Position numbers and translations under genes: made by a program | NCBI RefSeq assembly: GCF_042646425.1 | Contig: NZ_JBHRTR010000015.1 | Coordinates: forward strand, 1 to 64,000 | DNA from: Marinibaculum pumilum | GTDB lineage: Bacteria > Pseudomonadota > Alphaproteobacteria > Ferrovibrionales > Ferrovibrionaceae | Reading direction: 5' to 3' | DNA: 64,000 nucleotides | Notes under the pieces: model-generated | Database searches by the model: none | What the model saw: only the letters and a program-made list of their open reading frames with translations | What the model was told of the DNA's origin: nothing | Part shown: positions 25,680-34,657 of the stretch, one piece after another | Numbering within the stretch: position 1 is the stretch's first letter | Layout of the letters: every line of letters starts with the position of its first letter

Positions 25680-28091
25680 TCAGCGGCCCCCGGGCCTGCC
25701 GCCCTTGCCGCCGGCGCGCTTCGGCTTCGACCCCTTGGCGGCTTTCGTGCCGGCCTTGCGGGCGGCCTTGCGAGCCGCCTTCGCGGCCTTCAGCTTGGAT
25801 TTCGGGGCCTTCGATTTCAGACCCGGGGCCTTCCTGTCGTCGCCCTTGCCCGGCCGGGCGGGCCTGCCGGCGCCGCCGGCGCGGTTCTGCACCAGGCGCA
25901 GTTCGACGCTGTTGGTGACCTGGTCGACGCCCCGGATCTCCACGATCACCGGGTCGCCCAGGGTGTGGACGGTGCCGGTATCGCTGCCCACCACCTGGTG
26001 GCGCACCTCGTCGAAGCGGAAATATTCGCGACCGATGCCCGACATCGGCACCAGGCCGTCGGCGCCGCTCTCGTCCAGCTGGACGAACAGGCCGGCGCGG
26101 GTGACGCCGGAGATCCGCCCCGACACCTCGCGGCCGACCTGGCGGGCGACGAAGGCGGTGGCGAAGCGGTCCATCGCCTCGCGCTCCGCCAGCATGGCGC
26201 GGCGCTCGGTCATCGAGATATGGGCGCAGGCCTGCGCCATTCCCTCCGCGTCGACCTTCGGATAGCCACCGCGGCCCAGCCCCAGCCCGCCGATCAGCAG
26301 CCGGTGCGCCATCAGGTCGGCATAGCGCCGGATCGGCGAGGTGAAGTGGCTGTACTGCGGCAGTGCCAGGCCGAAATGGCCCGGATTCTCGATCGCGTAA
26401 TAGGCCTGGGTCTGGGACCGCAGGATCAGTTCGTTCACCAGCCGCTCGGACGGGTGGCCCTTCGCCTGCTCCAGCACCCGGTTCAGCACCTTCGGCCGGA
26501 TCGCCTGGCCGCGCGCCAGGTTCAGGCCCAGCCCCTGCAGGGCCTCGCGCAGGCCCTCGATCTTCATCGGATCGGGTTCTTCGTGCGCCCGGTAGACGCC
26601 GACCGGGCCATGCGCCGCCAGCGATCGCGCCGCCGCGACGTTGGCGAGGATCATGAACTCCTCGATCATCCGGTGCGCGTCGAAGCGGGCGCGCGGCTGC
26701 ACCGCCTGCAGATGGCCGTCCGGGCCGATGATCACCTGCCGCTCCGGCAGTTCGATATCCAGGGCGCCGCGATCCTCCCGTGCCTGGCGCAGGGCGCGAT
26801 AGGCGTCAAAGAGGTGGCGCAGCGCCGCGTCGTGCAGCGGCTGCAGGGCCGGGTCGCCGGTCCCGTCCTCCGCCGCCTGCGCCTGGGCGTAGGTGAGGGA
26901 GGCGGCGGATTTCATCAGGGCGCGGGTGATCCTGTGGCGCTGCAGGCGGCCGGCGGTGTCGATCCACAGATGCACCGCCAGGCAGGCCCGCACCTTGCCC
27001 GGCACCAGGGAGCAGAGGCCGGCGCTCAGCCGCTCCGGCAGCATCGGCACCACCCGGTCGGGGAAATAAACGGAATTGCCGCGGTTGCGTGCCTCCGCAT
27101 CCAGGGCGGAGCCCGGCCGCACGAACTGCGCCACGTCGGCGATCGCGGCGATCAGGTGCCAGCCGGCCGGCGCATCCTTCGCATCCGCCGCCAGCGGCTC
27201 GCCCTTGCCGTCCAGCGGCTGCGCCCAGACCGCATCGTCATGGTCGCGGGCATCCTCCGGGTCGATGGTGACCAGCGGCAGGCCGCGCAGGTCCTCGCGC
27301 TGGCCGAGCGGCGGGGTGCGCGCCTTCTCCGCCTCGGCGATCGCCGCCTGCGGGAATTCCGTCGGGATCTCGTGCCGGGCGATGGCGACCAGGGAAAAGG
27401 CCTTCGGGTCGTGCATCTGGCCGACCCGTTCCGCGATGCTGACCGACGGCCGGCCGCGCACCGGCCGCGGGGCCGCGTCGGCAACCACCACGTCGCCATC
27501 GGCCAGGCCTTCGGGCAGGTCGCCGGCAACCGGATAGTCGCGGCGGTTCTTGCGGTCCATGGCGGTGACCTGGGGGCCGTTCGGGCCGTTGCGGAACACC
27601 GCGACGATGCGGGAGGGACCGCGCCCGATCACCTCGATCACCCGTCCGCGATAGCCGTCCTCGGGATCGAACTCGACCCGCGCCAGCACCCGGTCGCCGA
27701 CCGACAGCCTGTCCTGCGCCCGCTGCGGTCGCCGGCCGCCGCGTCCGCGCGGCCGTGCCTCCGCTTCCAGCACCACGCCGGGGGCGGGGCCTTCGCTGTC
27801 CCAGCGCAGCGGCTCCGCCACCAGGTCGCCCTGCGCGTCGATGCGGGCCACCTGAAGCGGGGTGACAGCGGGCAGCCGCTCCGCGGCGTGGATCTGCCGG
27901 CGATGGCCGCGGCCGATCGCGCCCTCGGCCTCCATCTCCCGCAGCAACTCCTTCAGCGCCGCCCGGTCGTCGCCCTTCACCTTGAAATGGCGCGCGATCT
28001 CCCGCTTGCCGACCCGCGACTGTGCGCCGGCGACGAAGTCCAGGATCTGCTGCCGGCTCGGTACGCCGCCGTCGCGGCTGCGGTCAGCCAT
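25680..28091 (-). CDS. rnr: Ribonuclease R
   Basis: An 803-residue 3'-5' exoribonuclease of the RNase II/R family. Domain order: an N-terminal winged-helix region (VGKREIARHF, about 33-42), two cold-shock/OB domains (about 60-240), the RNB catalytic domain with acidic cluster DPEDARDHDDAV (about 271-282), then an S1 domain (VGREVSGRISGVTRAGLFVQL, about 655-675). A Lys/Arg/Ala-rich tail (about 735-803) is typical of RNase R and helps bind structured RNA. It follows topA by 12 bases on the same strand, a standard alphaproteobacterial arrangement. Confidence 0.97.
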   Translation of the reverse strand: MADRSRDGGVPSRQQILDFVAGAQSRVGKREIARHFKVKGDDRAALKELLREMEAEGAIGRGHRRQIHAAERLPAVTPLQVARIDAQGDLVAEPLRWDSEGPAPGVVLEAEARPRGRGGRRPQRAQDRLSVGDRVLARVEFDPEDGYRGRVIEVIGRGPSRIVAVFRNGPNGPQVTAMDRKNRRDYPVAGDLPEGLADGDVVVADAAPRPVRGRPSVSIAERVGQMHDPKAFSLVAIARHEIPTEFPQAAIAEAEKARTPPLGQREDLRGLPLVTIDPEDARDHDDAVWAQPLDGKGEPLAADAKDAPAGWHLIAAIADVAQFVRPGSALDAEARNRGNSVYFPDRVVPMLPERLSAGLCSLVPGKVRACLAVHLWIDTAGRLQRHRITRALMKSAASLTYAQAQAAEDGTGDPALQPLHDAALRHLFDAYRALRQAREDRGALDIELPERQVIIGPDGHLQAVQPRARFDAHRMIEEFMILANVAAARSLAAHGPVGVYRAHEEPDPMKIEGLREALQGLGLNLARGQAIRPKVLNRVLEQAKGHPSERLVNELILRSQTQAYYAIENPGHFGLALPQYSHFTSPIRRYADLMAHRLLIGGLGLGRGGYPKVDAEGMAQACAHISMTERRAMLAEREAMDRFATAFVARQVGREVSGRISGVTRAGLFVQLDESGADGLVPMSGIGREYFRFDEVRHQVVGSDTGTVHTLGDPVIVEIRGVDQVTNSVELRLVQNRAGGAGRPARPGKGDDRKAPGLKSKAPKSKLKAAKAARKAARKAGTKAAKGSKPKRAGGKGGRPGGR

Positions 28092-28103
28092 GGCGGCCCT
28101 GCA

Positions 28104-30848
28104 TTATCCGGCCGAGCCGTCGCTGTCGGAGGCCCCGGCCGCTGCGGTCTTGCGGGCCGGCCGCTTTGCATCGGCCGCCGCTGCCTTGGCCGTCGTCTTC
28201 TTGGCTGTCGTCTTCCTTGCGGCGGTCTTCTTCGGCGCGGCCTTCTTCTTGGCCGTGCCGCCCTTCTTCCCAGCCCCGCCTTTGGCAGCCTTCGCTGCGA
28301 TCAGCTCGATCGCCTGCTCCATCGTCAGGGTCTCGGGCGCGCTGTCCTTCGGCAGGGTGGCGTTGACCTTCCCATGCTTGACGTAGGGGCCGTAGCGGCC
28401 GGCCATCACCGCGATCTCGCCGCCGCCGTCGGGATGCTCGCCCAGCACCTTCAGCGGCTCGCCGCCGGCCCGGGCCGCGCCGCGCTTGCGCTTCTCCTCG
28501 ATCAGGGTGATCGCCCGGTTGTCGCCGATGGTCAGCACGTCGTCGTCCTTGCCCAGGCTGGCGAAGGTCTTGCCGTGCTTCACATAGGGGCCGAACCGCC
28601 CGATCCCGGCCTGGATCATCTCGCCCTCGTACAGGCAGACGTCGCGCGGCAGGGCCAGAAGCGACAGCGCCTGTTCCAGGGTCAGGCTGTCCGGGTCGCG
28701 CCCCTTCGGCAGGGAGGCGCGCTTCGGCTTCTCGCCGTTCTCCGCCTCGCCCAGCTGGACGTACATGCCGAACGGGCCGCGCCGCAGGGTGACGGGCAGG
28801 CCGGTGACCGGATCCTCGCCCAGCAGCTTCGGGCCGTCGGCGACCGCCTCGCCCTCCTCGCCGGCGACCGACAGCGGCCGGGTGTAGCGGCAGTCCGGAT
28901 AGTTGGTGCAGCCGATGAAGGCGCCCATCTTGCCGACCTTGATCCCCAGCCGGCCCTCGGCGCAGGCGGGGCAGGCCCGAGGATCCTTCCCGTCGCCACG
29001 GTCCTTGAAGAAATGCGGGCCCAGCACCCGGTCGATCGTCTCGATGATCTCGCCGCGCTTGCCCAGCAGGTTGTCGATATGGCCGACCGCGCCCTGCACC
29101 GACTGCAGCTCGCCCGCGGCCTTGCCTTCCGGCGGCGCCGCCTCGTGCAGGCTGAAATCGCGCCAGAACTCCCGCAGCACCGCCTTCCAGTCGACCCGGT
29201 CGCCGGACACATCGTCCAGCTTCTCCTCCAGCGCGGCGGTGAAGTCGTAGGCGAAATAGCGCTCGAAGAAGCTGGTCAGGAAGGCCACCACGATGCGGCC
29301 CTTGTCCTCCGGCAGGAAGCGGTTGCGGTCCATGCGCACATAGTTGCGCTCCCGCAGCACCTGCAGGATTGCCGCATAGGTCGAGGGCCGGCCGATCCCC
29401 AGTTCCTCAAGCCGCTTCACCAGGCTCGCCTCCGAGAAGCGGGGCGGCGGTTCGGTGAAATGCTGGTCGGCGCCGATCTCCTCCTCCTTCATCGGCCAGC
29501 CGGCCTCCAGCGGCGGCAGGCGCGCATCGTCGGAATCGTCGGCGGTATCGTCGCGGCCCTCCTCGTACAGCTTCAGGAAGCCGGGGAAGGTGACGATGCT
29601 GCCGGTAGCGCGGAAGACATGGGCGCGGGCGGCATCCTCGATGTTCGCGGTGGTGCGCTCCAGCTCCGCCGCCGCCATCTGGCTGGCCATCGCCCGGCGC
29701 CAGATCAGGGCGTAGAGCTTCAGCTGGTCGGCATCCAGGTAGCGGCCCATCTTGTCCGGGTGGCGGCCGAAGTCGGTGGGGCGGATCGCCTCGTGCGCCT
29801 CCTGCGCATTCTTCTGCTTCGCCTTGTAGATGCGCGGGCTGTCGGGCAGGTAGCGCTGGCCGAAGTCGCGGCCGATCACGTGCCGGGCCTGCGCCAGCGC
29901 CTCGTTCGCCATCGAGACGCCGTCGGTCCGCATGTAGGTGATCAGGCCGACGGTCTCGCCGCCCAGGTCGATGCCCTCGTACAGCCGCTGCGCCAGCCGC
30001 ATCGTGCGGTCGGCGCTGAAGCCCAGCTTGCGGGAGGCTTCCTGCTGCAGGGTGGAGGTGGTGAAGGGCGCGGCCGGGTTGCGGCGCGCCGGCTTCTTGG
30101 TGACGTCGGACAGGCTGTAGGTCTGGCCGCGCAGCTTCGCCAGCGCGGCCTGGGCGGCCGCCTCGTCGGCGATGTCGAACTTGTCGAGTTTGGCGCCGTC
30201 CAGCTGTACCAGGCGCGCCGTCAGCCTCTCGCCCTCCGGCGTCGCGAAGCGGCCGTCGACGGTCCAGTATTCCTGGGCCGTGAAGGCCTCGATCTCCATT
30301 TCCCGCTCGCAGATCAGGCGCAGCGCCACTGACTGCACCCGCCCGGCGGAGCGGGCGCCGGGCAGCTTCCGCCACAGCACGGGGGACAGGGTGAAGCCCA
30401 CCAGATAGTCCAGCGCCCGGCGCGCCTGCTGGGCGTTGACCAGGTTCATGTCCAGGTCGCGGGGATGGGCGATCGCGTTCAGGACGGCGTTCTTGGTGAT
30501 TTCGGAAAAGGCCACCCGGCGCACCGGCAGGTCCTTCAGCACCCGCCTGTTCTCCAGCGCCTTCATCACGTGCCAGGAGATCGCCTCGCCCTCGCGATCC
30601 GGGTCGGTGGCGAGATAGAGCGTACGCGCGCCCTTCACCGCATCGGCGATTTCCTTGATCCGCTTGGCGGATTTCGCATCGACCTCGTAGTCCATGGCGA
30701 AATCCTCCTCCGGCCGGACGGAGCCGTCCTTGGCCGGGAGGTCGCGCACATGGCCGTAGGAGGCCAGGACCCGGAAATCCGGGCCCAGATACTTCTCGAT
30801 GGTCTTGGCCTTTGCGGGGCTTTCGACGATGACCACGTCACGTGTCAT
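28104..30848 (-). CDS. topA: DNA topoisomerase I
   Basis: A 914-residue type IA topoisomerase that relaxes negative supercoils. The Toprim domain starts at once (VIVESPAKAKTIEKYLG, residues 5-21), with the acidic DPDREGEA motif near 105. The active-site Tyr is in GLITYMRTDGVSM (about 305-317). One clear four-cysteine zinc motif is present (CPACAEG then GCTNYPDCRY, about 608-640), followed by several Topo-C repeats (GRFGPYVKHGK, GRYGPYVKHGK) and a Lys/Ala/Thr-rich tail of about 50 residues ending SDSDGSAG. ATG 30848 gives the conserved MTRDVVIVESP start. Same-strand block dprA-topA-rnr. Confidence 0.97.
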   Translation of the reverse strand: MTRDVVIVESPAKAKTIEKYLGPDFRVLASYGHVRDLPAKDGSVRPEEDFAMDYEVDAKSAKRIKEIADAVKGARTLYLATDPDREGEAISWHVMKALENRRVLKDLPVRRVAFSEITKNAVLNAIAHPRDLDMNLVNAQQARRALDYLVGFTLSPVLWRKLPGARSAGRVQSVALRLICEREMEIEAFTAQEYWTVDGRFATPEGERLTARLVQLDGAKLDKFDIADEAAAQAALAKLRGQTYSLSDVTKKPARRNPAAPFTTSTLQQEASRKLGFSADRTMRLAQRLYEGIDLGGETVGLITYMRTDGVSMANEALAQARHVIGRDFGQRYLPDSPRIYKAKQKNAQEAHEAIRPTDFGRHPDKMGRYLDADQLKLYALIWRRAMASQMAAAELERTTANIEDAARAHVFRATGSIVTFPGFLKLYEEGRDDTADDSDDARLPPLEAGWPMKEEEIGADQHFTEPPPRFSEASLVKRLEELGIGRPSTYAAILQVLRERNYVRMDRNRFLPEDKGRIVVAFLTSFFERYFAYDFTAALEEKLDDVSGDRVDWKAVLREFWRDFSLHEAAPPEGKAAGELQSVQGAVGHIDNLLGKRGEIIETIDRVLGPHFFKDRGDGKDPRACPACAEGRLGIKVGKMGAFIGCTNYPDCRYTRPLSVAGEEGEAVADGPKLLGEDPVTGLPVTLRRGPFGMYVQLGEAENGEKPKRASLPKGRDPDSLTLEQALSLLALPRDVCLYEGEMIQAGIGRFGPYVKHGKTFASLGKDDDVLTIGDNRAITLIEEKRKRGAARAGGEPLKVLGEHPDGGGEIAVMAGRYGPYVKHGKVNATLPKDSAPETLTMEQAIELIAAKAAKGGAGKKGGTAKKKAAPKKTAARKTTAKKTTAKAAAADAKRPARKTAAAGASDSDGSAG

Positions 30849-31141
30849 GCAACGCCTCGTTGACGAATTCCGCGCCGGATCCCGGGGGCGGTCCCGACCG
30901 GCTTGCGGCCGCCGGCTGCGGCCGCCACGGCCGGCCCGGCGCGACAGCGACCGTTCGGCAGCGGTCCGCCGGGGATGCATTCACCACGGTACGATTCGGG
31001 TGTCGGGGGTCCGGTGTGCCTGCGGGCCGCAGACCATGGTGAATTCGCCTCCGGCTGTCAAACGGCCGGCCGGGCGGGTTTCCGGCGCACCCCATCCGAC
31101 GCGGCTGCGCAGGTGTTTGCAGCAGGCGGTCTGCCTGCCGG
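30849..31141. other. Intergenic region between topA and dprA
   Basis: These 293 bases hold no credible gene or strong hairpin. They separate two same-strand genes, so the topA promoter is presumably here. I could not fix its elements. Confidence 0.5.
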
Positions 31142-32353
31142 TCACGACAGCGATACCTGGTTTCCCGGATGCCGCCGCAGCCGGCCGGACATTTCCAGAT
31201 CCAGCAGCAGGCTGGCCAGCCGGCCGCTGTCGATGCCCAGTTCGCGCACCAGCAGGTCGATATGGACGGGCTGCGGCCCCAGAAGGCCGGCCAGGCGTCC
31301 CGCAAGGTCGCCCTCCGCCAGGGGGGCTGGCGGTGGGATCCTGCTGTCCGTTCCGGCCGGTTTCTGCACGGGCGCAGGCGCCGCCGCTGCGAGACGGCGT
31401 TCCGGCAGCTCGGGCGGCAGGGCAGGCGGCAGCCGGGCGAGCAGGGCGGCGCGGTCCGGCAGGCCGGTGAGCACATCGCCCGCGTCTTCCACCAGGGCCG
31501 CGCCCTGCTTCAGCAGGGCGTTGCAGCCGCGCGCCCGCGGGTCCAGCGGCGAGCCGGGCACCGCGAACAGGTCGCGGTTCTGCTCCAGTGCCATGCGCGC
31601 GGTGATCAGCGAGCCGGAGCGCAGCGCCGCCTCGACCACCACCACGCCCTGGCTGAGGCCGGAGATCAGCCGGTTGCGGCGCGGAAAGTGTCGTGCCTGC
31701 GGCTGCGTGCCCGGTGGCATCTCGCTCAGCAGCAGGCCGCCCGCCGCCCGGATGCGGTCGTAGAGGGCAGCATTCTCGCGCGGATAGGGGATGTCGACCC
31801 CGCCGGCCAGCACCGCGACGGTGCCGGTCCCCAGGGCGGCCTCGTGCGCGGCGGTGTCGATGCCACGCGCCAGGCCGGAGACGATGGTCCAGCCGGCATC
31901 GCCCAGGTCGCGGGCAAGGCCGGCAGCCATCCGCCGGCCCAGGGCGGAGGCGTTGCGCGCGCCCACCAGGGCGATTGCGGGGTCCGCCAGGCGGTTCGGT
32001 ACGCCGGCCAGGTAGAGGATCGGCGGCGGGTCGGCGATCTGCCGCAGGAGGGGCGGATAGGCCGGGTCGCAACCGGGAAGGAGGCGGATCCCCGCACCCT
32101 CCGCCCGGGCGATCGCGTCCGCCGCCTGGCCGGGGGTGGGCAGGGGAACGCCGCCGGTGCCGCCCCGGCCGCGCCATTCCGGATAGGCGGCGAGCGCCGC
32201 CGCTGCGCTGCCGTAGCGATGCAGCAGCCGGCGGAAGGTCAGCGGGCCGACATCGGGCGTCAACGCCAGCCGCAGCCAGTCGACAAGCTGTCCTGCTGTG
32301 CCGGCGCCTGCCCGTGCGGCATCGTTCCGCGCGCGGGGCAGGGCCCGGCTCAC
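31142..32353 (-). CDS. dprA: DNA processing protein DprA
   Basis: A 403-residue DprA/Smf protein that loads RecA on incoming single-stranded DNA. An N-terminal SAM-like helical domain (about 15-80, LALTPDVGPLTFRRLLHRYG) is followed by the Rossmann-fold core: VGARNASALGRRMA, VSGLARGIDTAAHEAAL, AVLAGGVDIPYPREN, FPRRNRLISGLS and FAVPGSPLDPRARGCNALLK, all diagnostic. A C-terminal winged helix (about 340-403) is present, as in alphaproteobacteria. The start is GTG 32353, overlapping the plsY TGA (GTGA), and gives coupled translation. A longer Met-start frame would lie inside plsY. Confidence 0.95.
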   Translation of the reverse strand: MSRALPRARNDAARAGAGTAGQLVDWLRLALTPDVGPLTFRRLLHRYGSAAAALAAYPEWRGRGGTGGVPLPTPGQAADAIARAEGAGIRLLPGCDPAYPPLLRQIADPPPILYLAGVPNRLADPAIALVGARNASALGRRMAAGLARDLGDAGWTIVSGLARGIDTAAHEAALGTGTVAVLAGGVDIPYPRENAALYDRIRAAGGLLLSEMPPGTQPQARHFPRRNRLISGLSQGVVVVEAALRSGSLITARMALEQNRDLFAVPGSPLDPRARGCNALLKQGAALVEDAGDVLTGLPDRAALLARLPPALPPELPERRLAAAAPAPVQKPAGTDSRIPPPAPLAEGDLAGRLAGLLGPQPVHIDLLVRELGIDSGRLASLLLDLEMSGRLRRHPGNQVSLS

Positions 32354-32982
32354 CTGGAATCGTCCGCCTTTTTGCCGCCGCCGATCTTCGACTCGGCGCC
32401 CGACAGCAGGCGGCGGATATTGCCGGCATGGCGCAGATAGACGATCACGCCGATCACCACTCCCAGTTCCGCGAATTGCTGCGACGACCATAACCACAGG
32501 TAGACCGGAGCAAGCAAGGCCGCAACCAGGGCGGCCAGGGAGGAATAGCGCGACAGCGCCGCGACCGCGATCCAGGTGGCGCCGGCGGCCAGCCCCGCCG
32601 GCCAGGCCAGGCCGAAGAGGATGCCGAAATAGGTCGCCACCCCCTTGCCGCCGCGGAACTTCAGCCAGACCGGGAAGCAATGGCCCAGCAGGGCGCCCAG
32701 GGCGGCGAAGACGGTGGGGTCGGGGCCATAGGCCTTCGCGATCAGCACCGCCGCCAGGCCCTTGCCGGCGTCAAGCACCAGGGTGGCGGCGGCCAGGTCC
32801 TTGCGCCCGGTGCGCAGCACGTTGGTGGCGCCGATATTGCCGGAGCCGATCTTGCGCAGATCGCCGGCACGGAACAGGCGGGTCAGGATGATGCCGAACG
32901 GCACCGAGCCCAGCAGGTAGCCGCCGGCCAGGGCGGCAAGATAGATGTGCCAGACGAAGGACCAGCTGATCGGATCGGGCAT
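32350..32982 (-). CDS. plsY: Glycerol-3-phosphate acyltransferase PlsY
   Basis: A 210-residue integral membrane acyltransferase using acyl-phosphate to make lysophosphatidate, the first step of phospholipid synthesis. About five to six hydrophobic segments are visible. Family motifs: SVPFGIILTRL with GSGNIGATNVLR (about 26-57), KFRGGKGVAT (about 108-117), and a third in the C-terminal half before YLRHAGNIRRLL. The tail is polar (KIGGGKKADDSR). It lies 30 bases after the dihydroorotase-like gene and overlaps dprA, part of the pyrBC-plsY-dprA-topA-rnr block. Confidence 0.96.
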   Translation of the reverse strand: MPDPISWSFVWHIYLAALAGGYLLGSVPFGIILTRLFRAGDLRKIGSGNIGATNVLRTGRKDLAAATLVLDAGKGLAAVLIAKAYGPDPTVFAALGALLGHCFPVWLKFRGGKGVATYFGILFGLAWPAGLAAGATWIAVAALSRYSSLAALVAALLAPVYLWLWSSQQFAELGVVIGVIVYLRHAGNIRRLLSGAESKIGGGKKADDSR

Positions 32983-33012
32983 CGCGCCGTCGCTCCTTCC
33001 GGTCCGGCCGCC

Positions 33013-34362
33013 TCAGCCGCCGCCGCGCACTTCGCGGCGGCGCTGGAAGACGGTCCGCCCGCCGACCACGGTGCGCACCGCATGGCCCTGCAGCGGCCGG
33101 CGGTCGAACGGCGAGTTCTTCGATTTCGAGCGCAGCTTCGCCTCGTCCACGATCCAGGGCAGGTCGGGGTCGAAGATCAGGATGTCCGCCGGCGCGCCGG
33201 GCAGCAGCCGGCCCTGCGGCAGGCGCAGGATCTCCGCCGGCCGCACGGTCATGCAGCGCAGCAGGGTCAAGAGGTCGGCATGGCCGTTGTGGTGGATCTC
33301 CAGCGCCAGCGGCAGCATCGTCTCGAAGCCGATGATGCCGAACTCGGCGGAGGCGAAGGGCCGGCGCTTGCTCTCCTGGTCCTGCGGGCAATGGGCCGAC
33401 GAGATCACGTCGATGATGCCGTCGGCGATCGCCTGCACCATGGCGGCGCGGTCATCCTCCTCCCGCAGCGGCGGGCGGGTCTTGGCGAAGGTGCGGTATT
33501 CGCCGACCGCGGTCTCGTTCAGGGCGAAGTTGTGCGGTGCCACCCCGGCGGTGATCTGCAGGCCGCGCTTCTTCGCCTGGCGCAGCACCTCCACCGATGC
33601 GGCGCAGGACAGGTGGGCGGCATGCAGACGGCCGCCGGTCAGCTCCAGCAGCCGCAGGTCGCGCTCCAGCTGCATCACCTCGGCCAGGGCGGGGATGCCG
33701 GCCAGGCCGAGCCGGGTGGCGATCTCGCCCTCGTTCATCACGCCGTTATGGGCGAGCCGCGGCTCCTCGCAATGCTGCACCAGCAGCGCCTCGCAGGCGC
33801 GGGCATAGGACAGGGCGCGGCGCATCACCAGCGCGTCGGAGATCGGGCTGGAACCGTCGGTGAAGGCGACCGCGCCGGCCTCCTTCAGCAGCGCGAACTC
33901 CGTCATCTCGCGGCCCGACAGGCCCTTCGTCGCCGCGGCGGCGGGCAGGATGCGGACATGGGCGCTGTCGCGGCCGCGGCGGGCGACATATTCCACCAGC
34001 GCCACGTCGTCGATCACCGGCTCGGTGTCCGGCATCGCCACCACCGTGGTGATGCCGCCGGCGGCGGCGGCATCGGAGGCGGTGGCCATCGTCTCCTTAT
34101 GCTCCTCGCCGGGTTCGCCCAGCCAGGCATGCATGTCGATCAGGCCGGGGCAGAGACAGTTGCCGCCGCAATCCACGACGGCGATCCCTTCCGGCACGCC
34201 ATGCGCGAACAGGTCGGGGCCGCGGTCGGCGATGATCGCCCCGTCGGTCAGCAGCGCGCCGGCGGTGTCCAGGCCGGAGGCCGGGTCGAGCAGCCGCGCA
34301 TTCAGGTAGGCGACCTTCTCCCCCTGCGCGGGGCGGGCTGGCGATTTGCGGGCCTGGTTCAT
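33013..34362 (-). CDS. pyrC: Dihydroorotase homologue, probably inactive (PyrC-prime/PyrX type)
   Basis: A 449-residue class I dihydroorotase-fold amidohydrolase. The overall pattern is clear: CPGLIDMHAWLGEPG (71-85), FTDGSSP (about 167-173), VQHCEEPRLAHNGVMNEG, LHAAHLSCAAS, GIIGFETMLPL. Key residues have changed. The metal HxH is H78-A-W80, the substrate Arg after it is Gly82, the MPNT motif is MPDT, and the catalytic Asp of the D-H-A-P motif is Ala323 (SSAHCPQ). The remaining ligands (Asp of FTDG, H197, H250) persist. This matches the non-catalytic PyrC homologues that assemble with aspartate carbamoyltransferase, and pyrB is the next gene upstream. An active dihydroorotase should be elsewhere. 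ATG 34362 is the first Met after the repeat DNA. Confidence 0.88.
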   Translation of the reverse strand: MNQARKSPARPAQGEKVAYLNARLLDPASGLDTAGALLTDGAIIADRGPDLFAHGVPEGIAVVDCGGNCLCPGLIDMHAWLGEPGEEHKETMATASDAAAAGGITTVVAMPDTEPVIDDVALVEYVARRGRDSAHVRILPAAAATKGLSGREMTEFALLKEAGAVAFTDGSSPISDALVMRRALSYARACEALLVQHCEEPRLAHNGVMNEGEIATRLGLAGIPALAEVMQLERDLRLLELTGGRLHAAHLSCAASVEVLRQAKKRGLQITAGVAPHNFALNETAVGEYRTFAKTRPPLREEDDRAAMVQAIADGIIDVISSAHCPQDQESKRRPFASAEFGIIGFETMLPLALEIHHNGHADLLTLLRCMTVRPAEILRLPQGRLLPGAPADILIFDPDLPWIVDEAKLRSKSKNSPFDRRPLQGHAVRTVVGGRTVFQRRREVRGGG

Positions 34363-34380
34363 TGCACCCACCCGCAATCC

Positions 34381-34493
34381 CGTCGTTCCCGGGCTTGACC
34401 CGTCCACGGGCTTCGCCCGCGAACCCCATTCCGCCGGCCGTGCGGCGCCGCATCGCTGTCGGAATGGATCCTCGGGTCGGTCCCGAGGATGAC
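34381..34493. repeat. Double-hairpin intergenic repeat, copy B
   Basis: This copy begins CGTCGTTCCCGGGCTTGACC and ends GAGGATGACG. The right hairpin is perfect: ATCCTCGGG (34468-34476), loop TCGGT, CCCGAGGAT (34482-34490). The inner CCATTCCG and CGGAATGG arms are present. The left hairpin is rearranged: a CGGG-CTTGA-CCCG stem is followed by a second CGGG-CTTCG-CCCG stem. It lies between pyrB and the pyrC-like gene. Confidence 0.8.
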
Positions 34494-34528
34494 GGAGCAG
34501 CGGTGCGACCGCTTCCTCAGCGGCGCTG

Positions 34529-34634
34529 TCGTCCTCGGGCTCGACCCGAGGATCGTGGCAGGGCGTCGACGCTGCGGGCCGGTAGGGCGGCCCCGCCGGC
34601 GCTGGGGTCCTCGGGTCAGGCCCGAGGACGACGG
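34529..34634. repeat. Second hairpin pair between pyrB and the pyrC-like gene
   Basis: Two perfect 8-bp stems with the same sequence lie 60 bases apart: TCCTCGGG (34532-34539)/CCCGAGGA (34545-34552) with loop CTCGA, and TCCTCGGG (34608-34615)/CCCGAGGA (34621-34628) with loop TCAGG. They are flanked by GTCG and GACGACGG as in the other copies. The inner CATTCCGC arms are missing. This is a diverged member of the family, directly beside copy B. Confidence 0.7.
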
Positions 34635-34657
34635 CAGCATCGAAGCGGCCGCCCCAA

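Noticed and set aside
25965..30332. A 1455-residue plus-strand open frame across rnr and topA
   Set aside because: It is entirely antisense to two well-supported genes and has no recognisable domain or consistent start. It is a chance result of high GC codon bias.
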